A stretch of DNA of 64,000 nucleotides from Sporothrix humicola (GCA_021396245.1 WNYE01000014.1:418550-482549), one strand, 5' to 3'. Counted from the stretch's first letter, positions 1 through 14,400 are shown. A program made the numbers and translations. The notes: generated by a model from the sequence alone, not told the origin.

Positions 1-1475
1 GTGATACGAGTCCTGACTTGGACAGGAAGGCGCGAAAAGCCCAGCGAGGCGCAGTTTCCTCACCTCAGACACTGCAAAACCAGCACAGAGGACAACAGCG
101 AAATGGGTGAGGGAAGGAACAAACCTCGTCCCCAAGAATTGTGACCCACACCCACAGACACCAGTCACACAGCCTCCCCCACTTTCCGCTCGCCGTCTTC
201 TCCTTTCTTTGCAGTTGTTGCAGTCGGCCACACACCAAGTGGATTGGAAGGCGACATTGGCCAATCACAGACCCTGTTGGCTCTGTCTTGCGTCCGGCAA
301 GTGACTCACTCGCAGAGGACGCAGCACGGAACGGTCGCAACTTCCCTGCAAGTCTCTTTTACCCCATTGGTCAGAATACATTCAAGTGCATTCAAGCGTC
401 AGGGTTGGTGCTGCAAGACTTGACTCTTTTCTGATCTCTTTCTCGTCTCTTTCTCATCGTCATGTCACTTCTCTCTAACAAAAGAGGCGATCGAACCACG
501 ACATGAGTGACCAACCCCGTCGAAAACGTCACGATCTCGGACAGAAAAACTCAATTCGAGACTCCGTGCTCATGATCCTCGACCGGGACATGGGGATCTT
601 ATCTTCCTGGGAGATCCACAATAGCTTCTCGATTTGTGTTTCTTCCCGAGGTGAAATAAGACGTTCTTGAAAATACGGAGTAATACGACGTAGACTTACA
701 CGACCTTCAGAATACGTTCTTGCCAGCCTCTTCTTGTGTGGCGTCGATCTCGGTGGCCTCTGTGGCTTGACGAGATCCGTTCAGATTCTTGACTTTGCTG
801 TGGAGAGCCTTTCCCCGTGTCAAGACACTGCTGAAGGCTGACCTGTAATTGTAGATTTGTCTTGGCCTGTGCTTGTGTTCTTGGGGGCAGACCCAGCCCT
901 ATTTCCCCTGAACACAGCCTCGTGTACTTAGAGAATGCCTCGCGCCTCTTAATTTTACTTTTTTCTTCTTGTTGTTGTTGACATCACGATTTTGAATTTC
1001 AATTGAGAAAAAATGGCATCCAAATCAATTGGATGGATTAATATTTATTTTGTTGAGTTGGAAACAATATTTGACGAGGCTTTCAGCAGGCCGAACCATG
1101 CTGTTGACTTCGCCACAGACGAAGACGAGAACTTGGACAAAAACAACAAAACAAGAACGCCGACAATGACAAGGACCGATCGCTCCCAACATATCATCAT
1201 CAACCTCAGTCGAGAGGCTTCCGACACGAAATCTAGTCCGATTATGCACCACCGACTTTCGACCTCGTTTGCTCGTTGAGCCCACGTCCGACGGCATTAA
1301 AGAGCGCGAAGAATAAGACTGGAAGACGCGTTCATGTTGCGGATCTGGAAAGCGACTAAAGGATCGTCATTCTAAGAGGTGAGGATATAAGAAAGACACA
1401 AAAGCAAGAACAACAAGCAAAAACTGGAAAACGAACGACAATACAAACAATGAAGAGGCAGCACCAGGCCAGCCT
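1..1475. other. intergenic, no gene recognised
   Basis: I see no convincing coding region. All open frames here are under 100 codons and overlap each other on both strands. The only notable element is a minus-strand copy of TACTCCGTATTTT at 670-682. The stretch just before 1476 is the 3' flank of the minus-strand gene. The 3' end of a gene outside the window cannot be excluded. Confidence 0.5.
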
Positions 1476-3851
1476 CTACTCGGCAAAATAAAAGAACTCG
1501 CTCTCGGTCGTGCACTTGCCCTTCGGAAGACAGCTGTTGTTGGAGGCAGCGTTTCCGCAAGTCGGCTGGATTGTCGAAGAGGCTCGGGCGGCGGCCATGT
1601 CGATAAACATCTGCACATCGGCCATGCTTACAGTGTCTTGCGGACCCAGCTCCGGAGCAGTAGAGTACACCGGAACCCGAGCCTCGATCGGATCCGGGCT
1701 AGCAGGTATGTCGAGAAGATCGGTATAGCTTTCGACGGGCGGAGAAGGGAACACTCGGGCATGGGCGCCGCTGTCCCCACCGATGTCCCCGCCAACAGGT
1801 CCCCCAACAGGCCCACCATCAACGAAACCGTCCTCCGTCGCGAGCTGATCCGCAAATCGGACCCGACTTTGACCCGACGCCACACCGAGCGGGTCGTATG
1901 GACGCACGGCCATGGCCTCGGAGCCTTGCGCGCTGCTGGTGATCGAAGCCGGCGATGGGGGCGACATGGGTGTCCCAGGAGACATTGATGGCGTTGTCAC
2001 ATGGGCCATATTGGCGGGCGTCGGCAACGGCACACCGCGGCCCACTGCATAGAAGCCCTGGGTGAAAGGCGAGTGCGACGACAGCGTGCGTGATGATGCC
2101 ATAGAATGAGATCGTGTTGTGGTTGATGAGGACGACGACGATGGCCGCTCTGGCTGGATTCTGGTTTCGGTGGCCGAGATGCCAGGTGGCGGCATGACCG
2201 CCACTGCTGTTGTGTTGTTGCATATGTCGTTGTAACACTCCGGCATGTTTGTTGTCGGGTCTATTTTGACGGTGTTGACAACTGGACTATCGCTGCGTCG
2301 ACTGTGAGATAGGACGGCCTGGTGCCTCGCAGACTCATGAAAGCCGCCAGGGCTCTCCGAAATCCCGGAGCTTCTAACACTTCCAAAACCTTCGGCCCCG
2401 CGTGGAATGGTTGTGCTGTTGGTACCTGAACTACCAGAGTCTGCAGGACCACCACTTCTTCCAAAACCACCGAAACCGCTCGCACCTCCAGTACCACTGC
2501 CAGTGTCTCCGGAACCACTTGAACTGCCGTTGTTGTCTCGGCTATTGAGGGGCACAGGCACTTCAATTACAGCAAAGATCTCCCTCAACCAGATGCCGCG
2601 ATCGACCTTACAGCCGGGGCACTTGATTGGTGGGCGCAGCTTATCGTACTCGGTGTTACAGTGACTGCATCGGATGCGGATGGTAGGCTTCTTGTGGTAG
2701 CGGTGGCTGCCATGCTCACGGCCGTAGTGCCGGCGGATGGTCTCCATATTTTCGTCCTCACGCTTGCAGACTGGGTCTGCCGGATTGTCAGACAGGCCGT
2801 ATTGACACTGCCAACGACGGGACTGCAATCCGATCTTTTCCTTTGCCATGATAATCGTGCGCAGCTCGAATTTGAGAAGCGTAGGCGTAGTTGTCGACAC
2901 AGGCGTAACCGCCGAAGCTGGGATTGGGGTGCTTTGGCGAGCATGGCTGTGCGCAGCAGATGCTGTTGCAGTATCTATGCGTATGGCAGGATTGACAATT
3001 GTCCTGGCAGGAGTTGCGTTGAAATCAAACCCAGATGCCTGGATGACTGGTGATCCGTATAATGTGGGATCTATTGCCATCATATGGTCATCGACTGCGT
3101 AGGAGAGATGAGAACTCCTGTAAATACTAGGCTGGTATGTCTCAACCGGCGACCAGCTGGGAACAACTTGGGTGATATCACTGTCCGTGGGGGAGTGTTG
3201 ATAGGCTGTGGCCGGGGTGATCGGGGTACCGAAGACGGCAGTGGCGGTAGAGGGACTGGCCATAGCTTGCCCAGACGGAGCAGCTCCGGCATTGACCGCA
3301 TTATCCTCATCACTCTCGTTACCCTCGACGGGGAAATCGCGAAGGGCCGTGTCCCGTAGAATGCGATCCTTCTCTTGGTAGGCGGCCTCTAACTGTGAAT
3401 AGTCGAAGCATGTACACTGCGAAAGATTGTATTAGTATGTGGACTGAATTATATCTGGCCATATCTCTGGTAACTGCTGAAGGAATAGCAAACTTACCCG
3501 AATCTTGAGAATCCGGCATCCATGACAAAACTTGAGCTCGGCTTTGACAAACATGGGAAGTCGACGCATTTGGCTGATCTGTTGCTCGAGGGAGCGCCAG
3601 GTGTTGTACATCTCCTGAAGCGTGGGAAGCCGATTTGAGCTGCCAAGGGAGCCATGGGCCTGTTGCATCTGAGGCGTGAGGATAAGTCCAGTAGACCGGG
3701 CGGACGAGGCTTGCGTTCCACGGAGGTTGTTAATATCCCCACCTCTCTGGTTGCGTATGACACGGCGAGCAGCATCGGGAAGGGGCATGGCATCTCGTGT
3801 GACGGTGAGTTGTTGGTTGTTGGAAGTTGCAAAGTTAGGGGGCGTCGCCAT
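1476..3851 (-). CDS. zinc-finger-like protein of unknown function, 764 aa, 2 exons
   Basis: Exons are 3498-3851 and 1476-3416. The intron (3417-3497) has donor GTAAGT, an ACTAAT branch site and acceptor CAG, and both exons keep one frame. I chose the ATG at 3851 because upstream codons lie in a pyrimidine-rich leader. Visible features: a short Cys cluster (C109, C112, C119, C121) made by joining the exons; a C2H2-like finger C322-x12-C335-x12-H348-x4-H353 with IRRHYGREH around the histidines; and directly after it a CxxC-x12-CxxC ribbon (C368, C371, C384, C387). Between and after these the protein is Ser/Thr/Pro/Gly-rich and looks disordered. I do not recognise the family. A nuclear regulatory role is only an inference from zinc-binding patterns within low-complexity sequence. 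The final exon is one long open frame of 647 codons. Confidence 0.8.
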
Positions 3852-6800
3852 TTTGAGTTGGAGGAGCTGGTGATGGCAGATTAAAGTTGCGGAAAAGCTC
3901 GTGATGGTCGTGGGGATTAACGGCAGACTGTAAACAAACGAATGAATAAAATAACAAGAAAACAAAACAATATGAACATTGACGACGAGACAGCAAGATG
4001 AAAAGAAAAGGTGCCGGCACTAATTCTTGACAAAGTTCTGTGACACAGGGCTAGGAAATCCGTGGTATAGAAAGACAAAAGAAATGGTGGTGATGGGAGC
4101 TGATGAGTATTTATATGGGAGGAGAAAATAGCAAAGTAGTCTAAAAGAAAAAGAAAGAAAGAAACGAGGCAAGATGAGGGAAGAGTCAGACCAAAATAAA
4201 ATGCAAAAAGAAACGCGCAAAAATAAAAGAAAAAGAAGCAACGGATGTCTTCAAGAATAGCCCCAGATGGCATCAATAAACTGATGGTAGCAACGGGAAA
4301 AAGGGGGCTAGAACCAGAATAGGGGAGGAGACAAGGCAGCAACGAAAAGATATAGATTCTCTCATCGGCCGAGCCGCATAAGGTCGAGGGGTGTATGCAG
4401 GATAGGTTACACAATGGTGAACTAAGATGATGTCCGTGGGGGGAAGAGGAAGCCGGTGGAGGATAATGAATGGTGAAAGGTACGGCAGAGAACGGTGTTA
4501 GGGAGAAACATGAGTGAGAGATAGCAGCGAGGTGCAGGAGATATGTAGCAATGAGGCGGAGGTACCAACATAGGCGTGACTGTATTCTGCATTGAACGGC
4601 CAGAAAAGAAGGCCAGAGGAGACTGCAAGGCCTTGCCATCTCGGACGGGGAGAGCCAGTTCCCGGATCGCCTTTTAGATGAAATAGGTAGAAGATGGGGC
4701 CGATGGCATCACTGGCTGCCAAATGAAGGGAGGCATCTTGTCTGGATGACCTTCTGACTGTTGGTGAGCGCTGCTGCCTCATATCCCTTGGGGGTAGTGT
4801 AGTCACCGGCATGTCTTGAGGCCATTGTCCACATGGCGGATGGCAGTTCCGATGCCCCAGTGTGGTCACTTTCTCATGAAGATGATGGGATCGTCGACGG
4901 GAAGAGGCCTGAAGATGGAGAATGTCAAGGGAGGGCCAACGGTGCTCGATGCAGGTCGATGGATTGGCGGCCAAAGGTTGACTGAACAGCCTCGCATGCA
5001 GGATATGGTCGGGTATGTGGTTGAGGCTGTTCACTGTCTTGCTGGTCTAACTTTGCATGTTGCTTGCGAAGAAACGGCGTTGAGGAATGGTGGGAACGTG
5101 AGATGGAGATTAGAGCCCAATGATGGAGTTGGAGATGCAAGAAAACAGAATAGGGGTAGAGGAGAAAAACAAGCGTGCTGTGAAAAAGGCAAGAACCAAG
5201 GACGTGCATGCTTCATCGAGCAGTGCCACAATAACCACGCAAGGAAAGAGCGACCGTTGAAAATTTTTCTTGATATAATTGTAAAAAATTGAGACAATCT
5301 CATATGAGATGCACATGTTTTTCTGGACATCGTTGATGATGGAGCGACGAGATGGCGCTGGAGATGCTCTCATTCGCTGCCCTGCGTGTTGGGCCGACGG
5401 CATATCCTTTTGGTGGTATGGTGGCTTCGGGGCTGGGTGCGTCAAGCGCGGCCGTTTTTGAGGCCCAGTGGATATAAAATTACCACACATATACGGGCTC
5501 GCCTTGGAACTTGTGCTGTGTTCTTTTTCTTCTATGCTTCCGTTTTCATTCCATGCACTTTGGGACAGAACCTGAACATGGGGTGACTTTGAGCCGAGCC
5601 TCAGTCTATCCATTACAGCAAGCGATCAATAACAGGGGCCGAAAACATGGGAGACAGGGTAGCAGAAAGATCGTAGAAACGGTAGAAGAATTTAAACGGG
5701 GGGGAGAATGGCAAGCCAGTCAGGCGCAGTCTACCTGAGTGGCCGCATTAAGCGGCCGCATGAAGCGACCATCGCACCAGGTCAAAACGCTTCATATCGG
5801 TGCAATCAGGAGTGGACGGTGAAAAAGGCAGAATGGTGGGCAAACTGCAGATGGGCCTCAATAATTCAGCGCAGTAGCAACAGGCAGCAGTAAAAGAATG
5901 TAGTAAAGCGAAAATATGAGGCTGGATGAATTTTGGTGATGAGAGCGATGCGTTGAATTTTGTTAACGAGGCTTTGTGGCAGGTGTCACAAAAATCGCGG
6001 TTGTTCCTTCCCCGCAAAAAGCACTGTAACGTGGCGAAACAGCTGAGCAACAGGAAAGTGCTGCCCCTCGCGCCTTCCACGCTTTCGCATGACACATTTT
6101 CCTCCTAGATGTTTTCATACCATTACCAACCTGTAATGGTATTCATGAATATACCAAAATGATTCTGCGTCAATTCAGCGAAGGGTATTGAAAACTCGGC
6201 GTGGCGCAGGTGATATTACCGTGCTTCACCTTACCTACCAGCAATGCAACTGATATCAAAATTTCTCACGGAGAAGGCGAAACCGGTCTGATCTCTTTAA
6301 AAAAATGTGTGTGGTCTGAATTTTGCGTGTATGCAATGAGATCTTTCCGGTCAAATTTTCTTACAAGTGCTTCGTAGAAACTGGCTTTGCGCAGACCTGG
6401 CCGCTTCAGATGCGGCCAGCCAATGCTCTGCGCCTCGTCGGATTGTCCGCCAAAAGCCGTGTTGTAAGGAAAATTACCGGATTAGGCACTAGCGCGGGCC
6501 GGTCAAAACGGTGTGGCTATGAAACCACATAAATTTCAATACGCCGTTCCACGAGATACGGAGCTCATCCAGACGTCATCTCATCATAGAATAGACAGAA
6601 AATGCACCAAAATCATAAAAACACGAGAAGAAAACTGAGAATTTTTTTTTTAGTTTGAGCAACACATACTAATCGAGACAAGGTCCCGAGTCGTGCCGAA
6701 GACTAATTTGAAATCGACTTGGAAGCCCCTGTCCTCACGACGGAAAACGGAAGCAGAGCCGTGGAATAGAGAGTATCAAGGCCCAATGCTCCAATGTAGC

Positions 6801-9800
6801 ACCATAGAAACTCAATAAAATATTAAATAAAATAAAACGACATCAAACTAGTCTGATATGCAGGAGTAACGCAGGCAACAGTGAAAGCAGATGATATGAA
6901 TGGCTATCGTAGGTGGCAAGATGCAGAGCTACCCGTCTCTACAGCTCTAGCGTTACATGTTGCAAGCTTCTTTGCCTCTAACTTTTTCGTGCTCCATACC
7001 TGCAAGTCTCATGATGGAGGGTGTAGCCAAGATGTCAATATGAGATGATACTCTATCGTACACAACGGTGCAAGCCGCAGTATGCAGGGGAAATGAGGAG
7101 CAAAAGAAGCTCCCGCCGTGATGTGTGATCAAACAAAAACCGAGTAGACGGTTGTAGGCCTCCAACGTCCGTGTTGAACTAGAATCATGGTCAATGATGC
7201 ATTTAGAGGCAGTGCTATCACTCATGAGTTGGTTGTAAACAGAAGCTCGAGCCAAGGTACTCGTGAGTCCCCGGCGTGTGCCGATGCATGAGATGGAGAT
7301 GATACTCAGTCGATGCGGGACGTGCTGCCAAAAATGGACCGTCGTTTATTGCTTTGAGCTCTAGTTGCCTATGCATGTTTCTTAGTAGCTCATCTATATA
7401 TTGAAAGAAATGCTGCTGCCTTGGTCGTTGATCTCGTGATGTTTCTACACATGTGAGATGCTGAATTAGGGACCCGGATTTTAGTAGTATTTTTCAGTTA
7501 CTAAATAGGAACAACAAGAAAAGCCATGTTCTTGAAAAGTTACTATGCAGAGCTTTTAAGCAGAATCTGATAGTTGTTTAGAAAAGAATCTTGTGTCTTC
7601 TAGAATTTATAATCTCTATTTCTGGCAGGGCTTTGACTCGTGGTGGTTTTGTTGGTGGAAGGACGTAGATCTGGGAGAAGGGGCAGGCAGCCAACCTGAC
7701 GAGTCAACTACTGACGCTGTCTAGTATATTCAAAAGAAGGTGCTAATTATCAAGGGATTATGGAACCATAGAATTAAATCCGACGAAATGATGAAATAAG
7801 GTGCAACCAATTTGAGAATCTTCTTCTGACTCTTCCCGGCGACAATGTAGGTCCCAATCTATGACTGGACATCCTTACCTGAGGGCGAAGAGCTTGACCG
7901 GTGCTTGCTAAATGGTTATTTATCACGCGAAAACAAATAAAATGGAAGAAATAGTAGGAAGATAGAATATGATCATAAGAGGAGAGAAAAATATCGATAG
8001 CCATCATTCGCAAAGTAGCAAGAAAGTGAGCAAAGCATCATTGGGTATATTACGCGAGCTGCACAGTGCCGAGCTGTTTTATTCTCTCTCTCAAAGGGCA
8101 TCCGTCACCACTTCTGGGAGTATAAGTCAGAGACCAATATCGAATTTTGCGGTTTCATGAGCCACTGCGAGCTATCCATACTAGTATCACTTATTGTCCC
8201 TTTCCTGATTTCACGATGCGATAGGCCTCCCGCGGGACCCGCGACTGATGGCCTAACTGTCGATGCGGCCGCAGTTGAGCCTCATTTTCCAAGATATGAA
8301 AAAGAATAAAAGACCAACCAAACAGTGCGTTTTCGACGAAGAGAAGGAAGCTGTAAAAAACTGTATAGATCGTATTGAATAGATGCAATGATATGACTCT
8401 GAAGCTGGACCACCTGGACAAGCAAGCCGCCCCGGCGATGGAGGCCCCATTCCTCCTTTATGCTTTCTTGACCCCCGCATCATTCGAATTTCGAGGGAAA
8501 AGAAGCACATGGTGGCTCTCGTGGAATTTAGAGTTTCGAAAAAGGAGGCATCATGAACATGGGGATAGCGAACTAAGCAGGAACGACCGGGCAAAAGTGG
8601 CTCCTTCTAGGCTACTTTGTGCTATTTGTTTATGGTCACGACTCGTGCCTGCCAGTCGTTTAAAAGTCGTCGATGCGCACCATAAAACAATAGCACAAAC
8701 TTTAAACTTCCATATTAGGCAGGCGGGCGTCCTCAATCGCAAAATGGCTTCATCATGGATTGAAGGAAAGAGCCTCCCGCCCTCCGTTATGCGCGACGAT
8801 GCAACTAGTTAAGTTTCCATCTGTTGCCCGGGAAGGCAGGAGCCTCAGAGCCTCAGACATCTCTTCATTCTTTCTGTTAGAGTCGCTCTTTCCGTTTCTA
8901 TATAATAGACCGTCGCTCCTTCCCTTTTTTGCGTTCGTCTTGTCAATCTTTTGTTTGTGTGCTGTAGTTCTGTTCCTTCTCGATGCTCGCTTTACCCCTT
9001 TTCAACTTTGCTGTAAACTTACCAATGTTCAAATCGCGTCTCCAGCAAGTCAAGGTTTGTTTTCTCCACAGAAACGAAATGTTTGCGAAAGCCCCCTTTT
9101 ATATTTCATCCTCAATACCGATATTTGTCTTTGTTTGCTGACTTCGAACACACGTACAGTCAAATCAGGCCGTCTTACATGCTCCGAGTACGCGTGGCTG
9201 AAAGATCCGGAACAGCATCATCTCTGCGTCGCCATCTTGCCCAACTGTTACGACGGACGGCCAGCTTACACCACAGTGGTGTTCCTACGTGGTGTTTGCG
9301 CAACAGCGGGGATTTCTGCGCAGTGCTGCAGCTGCCACTTACGCCGACGTGCAAGAGACACTGGCGGGGTGCCACAATGGTCAAAATGTCAACAAAAACT
9401 GGCCCAAGCAAGTTGGACAGCGACAACTTGCCAATTATGTCGGCCACATTTCCACGATTACGCGGCGACGAGCGCCGAGCCGGTGGCCAGCTGCTCAAAG
9501 GCCAGTTTACATAAGCCGGGTCGGCTGCGCAAAAGCTAGACATGACGAGGCCGACCCTTTTCCAAAGCCAAGCCAGGACCAGCAATTGACCGGCGGCACG
9601 AGTGAGCGACAGTTGAGCGTTTGACGGCCGAAAACAGTTATTAGGCGCTCTGGGAAAGTGGATCCTCCAGTTCTAGCCAGCACGACAAATTACTGCTCCA
9701 GGCAGTTGTTTGGCGCCGCCAGGCCACTCTTTTTTCAGGACAGCGAACCCTGGCGAGCCTGGTTTCTCCATTGGCCTGCATCTACGAGTCACGTCGTATT

Positions 9801-11244
9801 GTCCACTGGCAACTGGATTTATGAGGGAAGAAGAGGCAGCGAGGAAATGCAAGGCAGGATCTGTTTTTGTTTCCTTTGCCAAAAGTCGAGACACATCGCC
9901 TTTTTCTTGTTTGTTTTTGTCCTACGAGGTGACTGGCTTCTCTGACTAACTTTCTGGACCTTCTAGTGTGTTTAGTTTCAGGCAGAAGCAGCAGTGCCTC
10001 TCCCTCCTACTGTTTGTTTGCAAGGCGACAGACGCACGGATCACGCATCTTTCCAACCTAGAACCTGAGGCACAAGGTTACGTCTACATCAGAGCAAATC
10101 AGAACGAAACGATAATTAAGCCCAAAATAGGGAGAGACGTGATGAAAGGCGCGTCGCAGAAGAAAAGGTTGTCGAGCAAGTGCACGACGCCATTGGCAAG
10201 AGAGAGAAAACAATAACAGACGGAAGGGGCAAAGAAAACACACAGGCGAAGGGCAGTGCGGGCATCATCGCATTGGGCAGCTCGATTTGGAGTCGAGGAG
10301 AACCACCCAACGCCGTTCCGCGCGGTTCGGAAAGTCAGAGCGAACCCGGTGAGATCGCCGAGCCTCTCTTCAATTGCCGCAAACTGGCAAGCACGAGAAA
10401 GACAGCAAAATGAGGGTATCAAATTCAAAAGAATAAGTGTTATGACAGAATGAAACCAGGCTAACTGAAGCGCAGTTAGACAAACAGGGCTACTTTCTTC
10501 ACTTCACCAATGCCAAAATATTTGCCACCGGCCTAAGCTCAGTGACAGGGGCTTATCCCGAAAAGGCGACAGCAAACACAGCAAATGCAGCAAACAACAA
10601 CAGATAGCAAGACCGAAGCGCAACAACATGGGGAACAAGGCTAGGAAAAAAGCAGTTCGGAATGTTCCCCAGAGAGGCAGTGACAAGGAAGTGAGCCTTC
10701 TTTTGGTTTGAGAAAGTCCTTCGGTGTCGTTAGCTCGTCACGTTGGTGCAACGAGGCCAGGCCGAGCATTTGCCTTGTACTGGTTCCCTTTGCCTTTGCT
10801 CAGTGTTTCTCCCCATTACAGGATGAGCCCACACCAGGCGCGGTTGTCTGTGTGTATCAAGGCGACACGAAGCCTGACAATGATAAAATAATAATACAAG
10901 AAAAAAAGAAGAAAAAGGACTAACAATAAGGCGCCCAACTTAAGCTTTCTCTGCTCAGTCTGCGAACTGGACTGCGGACTTGGGCTCTCTGACTGACTGC
11001 ACACAACTAGGATACACAACGACGAGTTTCTATAAGAAGACAAGATATCTCTGCCTGATTTTGTTTTGATATTGAAGAAGAAGTTCATACCATATCGAAC
11101 ATTCTATTTCGTGATCATTCAGATTCAAATCCTTTCATCTACCCTCAATATCAGACACATTTTGTCACAGCTTGTCATTGCTATCCCCAAACTCACCAAT
11201 TACCGGATTAGGAAACCCCTATATCCTCACCAGCACTTACAACA
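3852..11244. other. long gene-poor stretch between two divergent genes
   Basis: About 7.4 kb lie between the minus-strand gene starting at 3851 and the plus-strand microprotein at 11245. The first 800 bases are strongly pyrimidine-rich on the minus strand, which fits a promoter and 5' leader and explains the long stop-free frames there. The 6500-8200 part looks relatively AT-rich. The frame at 8760-9539 has no recognisable domain. I see no tRNA, transposon or tandem array. Long regulatory DNA or unannotated non-coding transcripts are possible. Confidence 0.5.
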
Positions 11245-11497
11245 ATGTGCGCCATCGCTGAGAAGCAAGCCCCCAAGCTGTACGGCAGCGAGGTCATCTA
11301 CGAGTGGACATGTGTATGTTTTCCCCTGAGCCCCCAATAACATCCACTATACAAGTTTTTCTAACATTTGGTTTCTCATTATTTAGTCGGCCTGTGGTGA
11401 AGCTGGCAACTCGGAGAGCAACGACTTTTGCACTGCGTGCGATCATCGTGTGTGCGGCGATTGCACCTGGCAAAAGACCAAAATCTATGCTTACTAA
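11245..11497 (+). CDS. 59-residue zinc-ribbon-like microprotein, 2 exons
   Basis: Exons 11245-11313 and 11387-11497 encode a 59-residue protein. The 73-nt intron has donor GTATGT, a CTAAC site at 11361-11365 and acceptor TTTAG. The joint falls between two codons: exon 1 ends with WTC and exon 2 opens with SACGEAG. The protein carries six regularly spaced cysteines, C23-x2-C26-x11-C38-x2-C41-x4-C46-x2-C49, with a CDHRVCGDC core. This suits a compact zinc-binding fold related to RanBP2-type or RING/B-box-like ribbons. There is no signal peptide or membrane segment. I know of many short fungal proteins with a W-C-x2-C ... C-x2-C-x-H-x2-C-x2-C layout but cannot assign a function. It stands alone, with gene-poor DNA on both sides and a pyrimidine-rich leader. 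It is easily missed because neither exon makes a long open frame. Confidence 0.72.
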
Positions 11498-14400
11498 AAG
11501 ACCTCGTCTTTTGGTTTCCTGACTTTCGTCCAGCCCAGCGAGGATAAGCCAGATCGCCCTCAAGACGCAACGAAACGACACAACACAGGTCTACGGCAAG
11601 CCTACCCCCAGCGTACCATCGTAACCGGTGTTGGTCGCCGAAAAAGACAAAAGCGCCTTGAGCTCGCCCTGAGTTCCCGCCTCACAGGACTTTCCTCATC
11701 TTTCTCTCGGTCAACATTCTCTCCAACACTTGAGCGGCTCACCCTTTTCATCTCGCCCGCTCAAATTCATCTGCGCCTCCATCTTTAGGAAAGTCGACTT
11801 CCTGCCTGTTTCTCCGACACTTTCTCGGATTCGCTCACTTGGAATTTCCTCTATTGTCCGCCCTGTTTTTACTCTCTTTTAATTGTTCAGCGACAAGTTT
11901 TGACGCCTCGGTCGGTCTTTTTGGGTTGCACTCATTATCTAGCGGTTTAGTGGGTTCCTGTTGTTCGTCTTGTTTGTATTACTCTTGTACGCTCGTCACC
12001 GCATGTTTCACGGAGTTTTGTTCTTTGGTTTTCTTTTGGCAAAAAGATATAGAGATGGGATAGATTTGGCATTTTCTCTGTATTCGGTCTTTTTCTTTCC
12101 TGATTTCCATCTGCTCTTTTCTTTTGTCTCTTCATAGATTCCATACTCCTTAGCCAGCTCGTTCAGTTCTGTCTTTCATCACTTTTCATTTTCTAGCTAT
12201 CGTTTTAACTGCATACCCAATTCACAATCGTTTAAAATATTTCAGACAATAAAATAGGTGCACATGTAGAACGACCTGAACAATCAATTAAACTTTTGGT
12301 ACGCGAACCACTCTTATTGCGTGCAGCTTGCGCGTGTTTCTTCCGGGAATGTCGCACTTGCCGCATGCTGTGATTTGGTGCTCCCTACGCCATTCATAGC
12401 GGGGCCCTGCTACGATCTGAGCCCGGGGGCCTGTGCCTTTGCTGGGACCCCTGTAAAACAGCCAGGCCACCGTTTATCTGGTTCGCGAACCATGACGTTT
12501 TTCGTCGGGGGAAGAGCCCCTACTCTCTACCTGCCACAGCGTTTTGCCAGCTCGAAACTCTCCTTGCGCCCGTTAACCCACCACCCCCCATTAGAAGTTT
12601 ACACAACATATACTGAGTATGAGGCGGTGAAACAAAACAAAAGGACAATAAAGGGAACACAAGCAAACAGGCGTTTTCTAGGCAAAAATGAGAAGAGAAG
12701 GCGGTCTGTCACAACTCAAAAGACAGGTAGGAGATTGATGCCGAAGACGGATGGGCAAGGCTGTGCTCCTCGGTTGGTTTTGGGTGAAGTGGTGTCCTTG
12801 ACCTTACCCCCTTATCCCCGTCCTCAGCTCATGTGAGCTGGAAGTGCAACGAGGCACAGCATCAGGCGTTATACGGGCGTACAAACATTGTGATATATCC
12901 TGCAGGCTAGCAGTGCTACATGTAGGAGGCAAAGGCAAAAAGGAGAAAAGGGGCAGAACAAAACATGGCTTGTGTAAGGGGAAAAGGCAAGAATGTGTAA
13001 AGCCAATGGCTAATAGCACAAGATTTGCACGATGAGAGTGGTGAACAGCCAATCGATTCCTCCCAGAAAAAGTGTCCGAAGCCGGCGATGGCTTTTGGGG
13101 CAGGACAGGGCAGCCTTCCCTTCAGAACCTCTGGATATCAGCGCCCTGTGGCATTTCGACTCAATCGTTCAGATGGACAAAACAAGGCAGAATAAGACGA
13201 TACACGTGAAAAAGCCAGATCGGCATGTTCCTGGAGAGGCTGTCTTCAGCACCAATACTCTTGATGAATTACAGAGCAGTGTTGTGTTTCCGAGGTAAAG
13301 CCAATATATTACCTTCACGGCACCTTTCTTTGGTCAGCCTTGTCCTGCTTAACTGGATTCATTTCCAGGCGGCTCTTCTATCAAAAGACACCGCCTTGGA
13401 ATATCAGGGCGAGGAACTTGACGCGACTTGTTGCCATTGTGTTTTGTTTGCCATAAAATGATACATCAACCATTTTATTTTGCAGCAAATAGCAATCGAT
13501 GAAATGTTGTTGCTGCCTCAATTGAGGCCAACCGTCAAGGCCACAATAATCTTTCTAGAACTTTTGGTGACGGGGGTGCCCGAGTTTGACGGGAGCACGC
13601 ACCAAGTGTTTAGGCCTCATTATCTCACTTCTCGAAACACAACGAAACGAAACGAAACGCCTAACTAGGACTTGACAACTCCCTTTTCGGAATTTCGTGA
13701 TATCTGTTCTTCTCGCTCCTTCTGGATATTTTTCATCCATTTTCAGATGCATCTTCCGTATGATTCTTTGGCACTCGTAATTGAATATAGGGCCCAAGGC
13801 AAACTTACTGTCCCAGCTAGGGCAAGGCTTTCAGGTACGCCTAACTGCCAGTGCAGTTTTGGTTGGCCAGGACTTTTGGCACTTCCTGCGATACGATTCA
13901 CCACCCAACACACAAGCCGATACGAGCCGTGCTCTTCTCGGTATGCCGTGGTCACAGGTGCCGTTTACTTGAGCTAGCCTATCGGCAATGTGAGAAGGAT
14001 CACTCCGGTGCAGCTTTTCATAATTTTGGGATAATTAAGAAGAAAATAAATACACAAAAATAAATATATGAGATATGATGCCTTGGGTTCTGTCAGAATA
14101 AGCGATTGCAACGGTGTTCGAATAAGGCTATCGTCGCCTCCAAAAATGGAAAGTAAATGAGGATACTCATATCCCAAAATTACTTCAACCGGCGAGAAAT
14201 TCGAAGAATACACACCTGTATGCAGTCATGATGAAAATTTTCAAAGTAAACAACGGTAAGGACGTTGAAGAATTTTCACCTGTATGGCTGCCTTGTCGTT
14301 GTACAGACGAATTGCATTCAATTATTCTTCGAAATCACGACGTGATTCGCTTCGATGGTCAGTTTGTTTATTGTCTTGTTGTAAATCCTGCTGTACAACG

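Noticed and set aside
3917..4639. 240-codon minus-strand open frame with many hydrophobic residues
   Set aside because: Lies in the pyrimidine-rich leader of the gene starting at 3851. Hydrophobicity follows from T-rich codons and does not show membrane segments.
8760..9539. 259-codon plus-strand open frame
   Set aside because: No domain, low-complexity Phe/Leu-rich start from a C/T-rich tract, and overlapping open frames on both strands.
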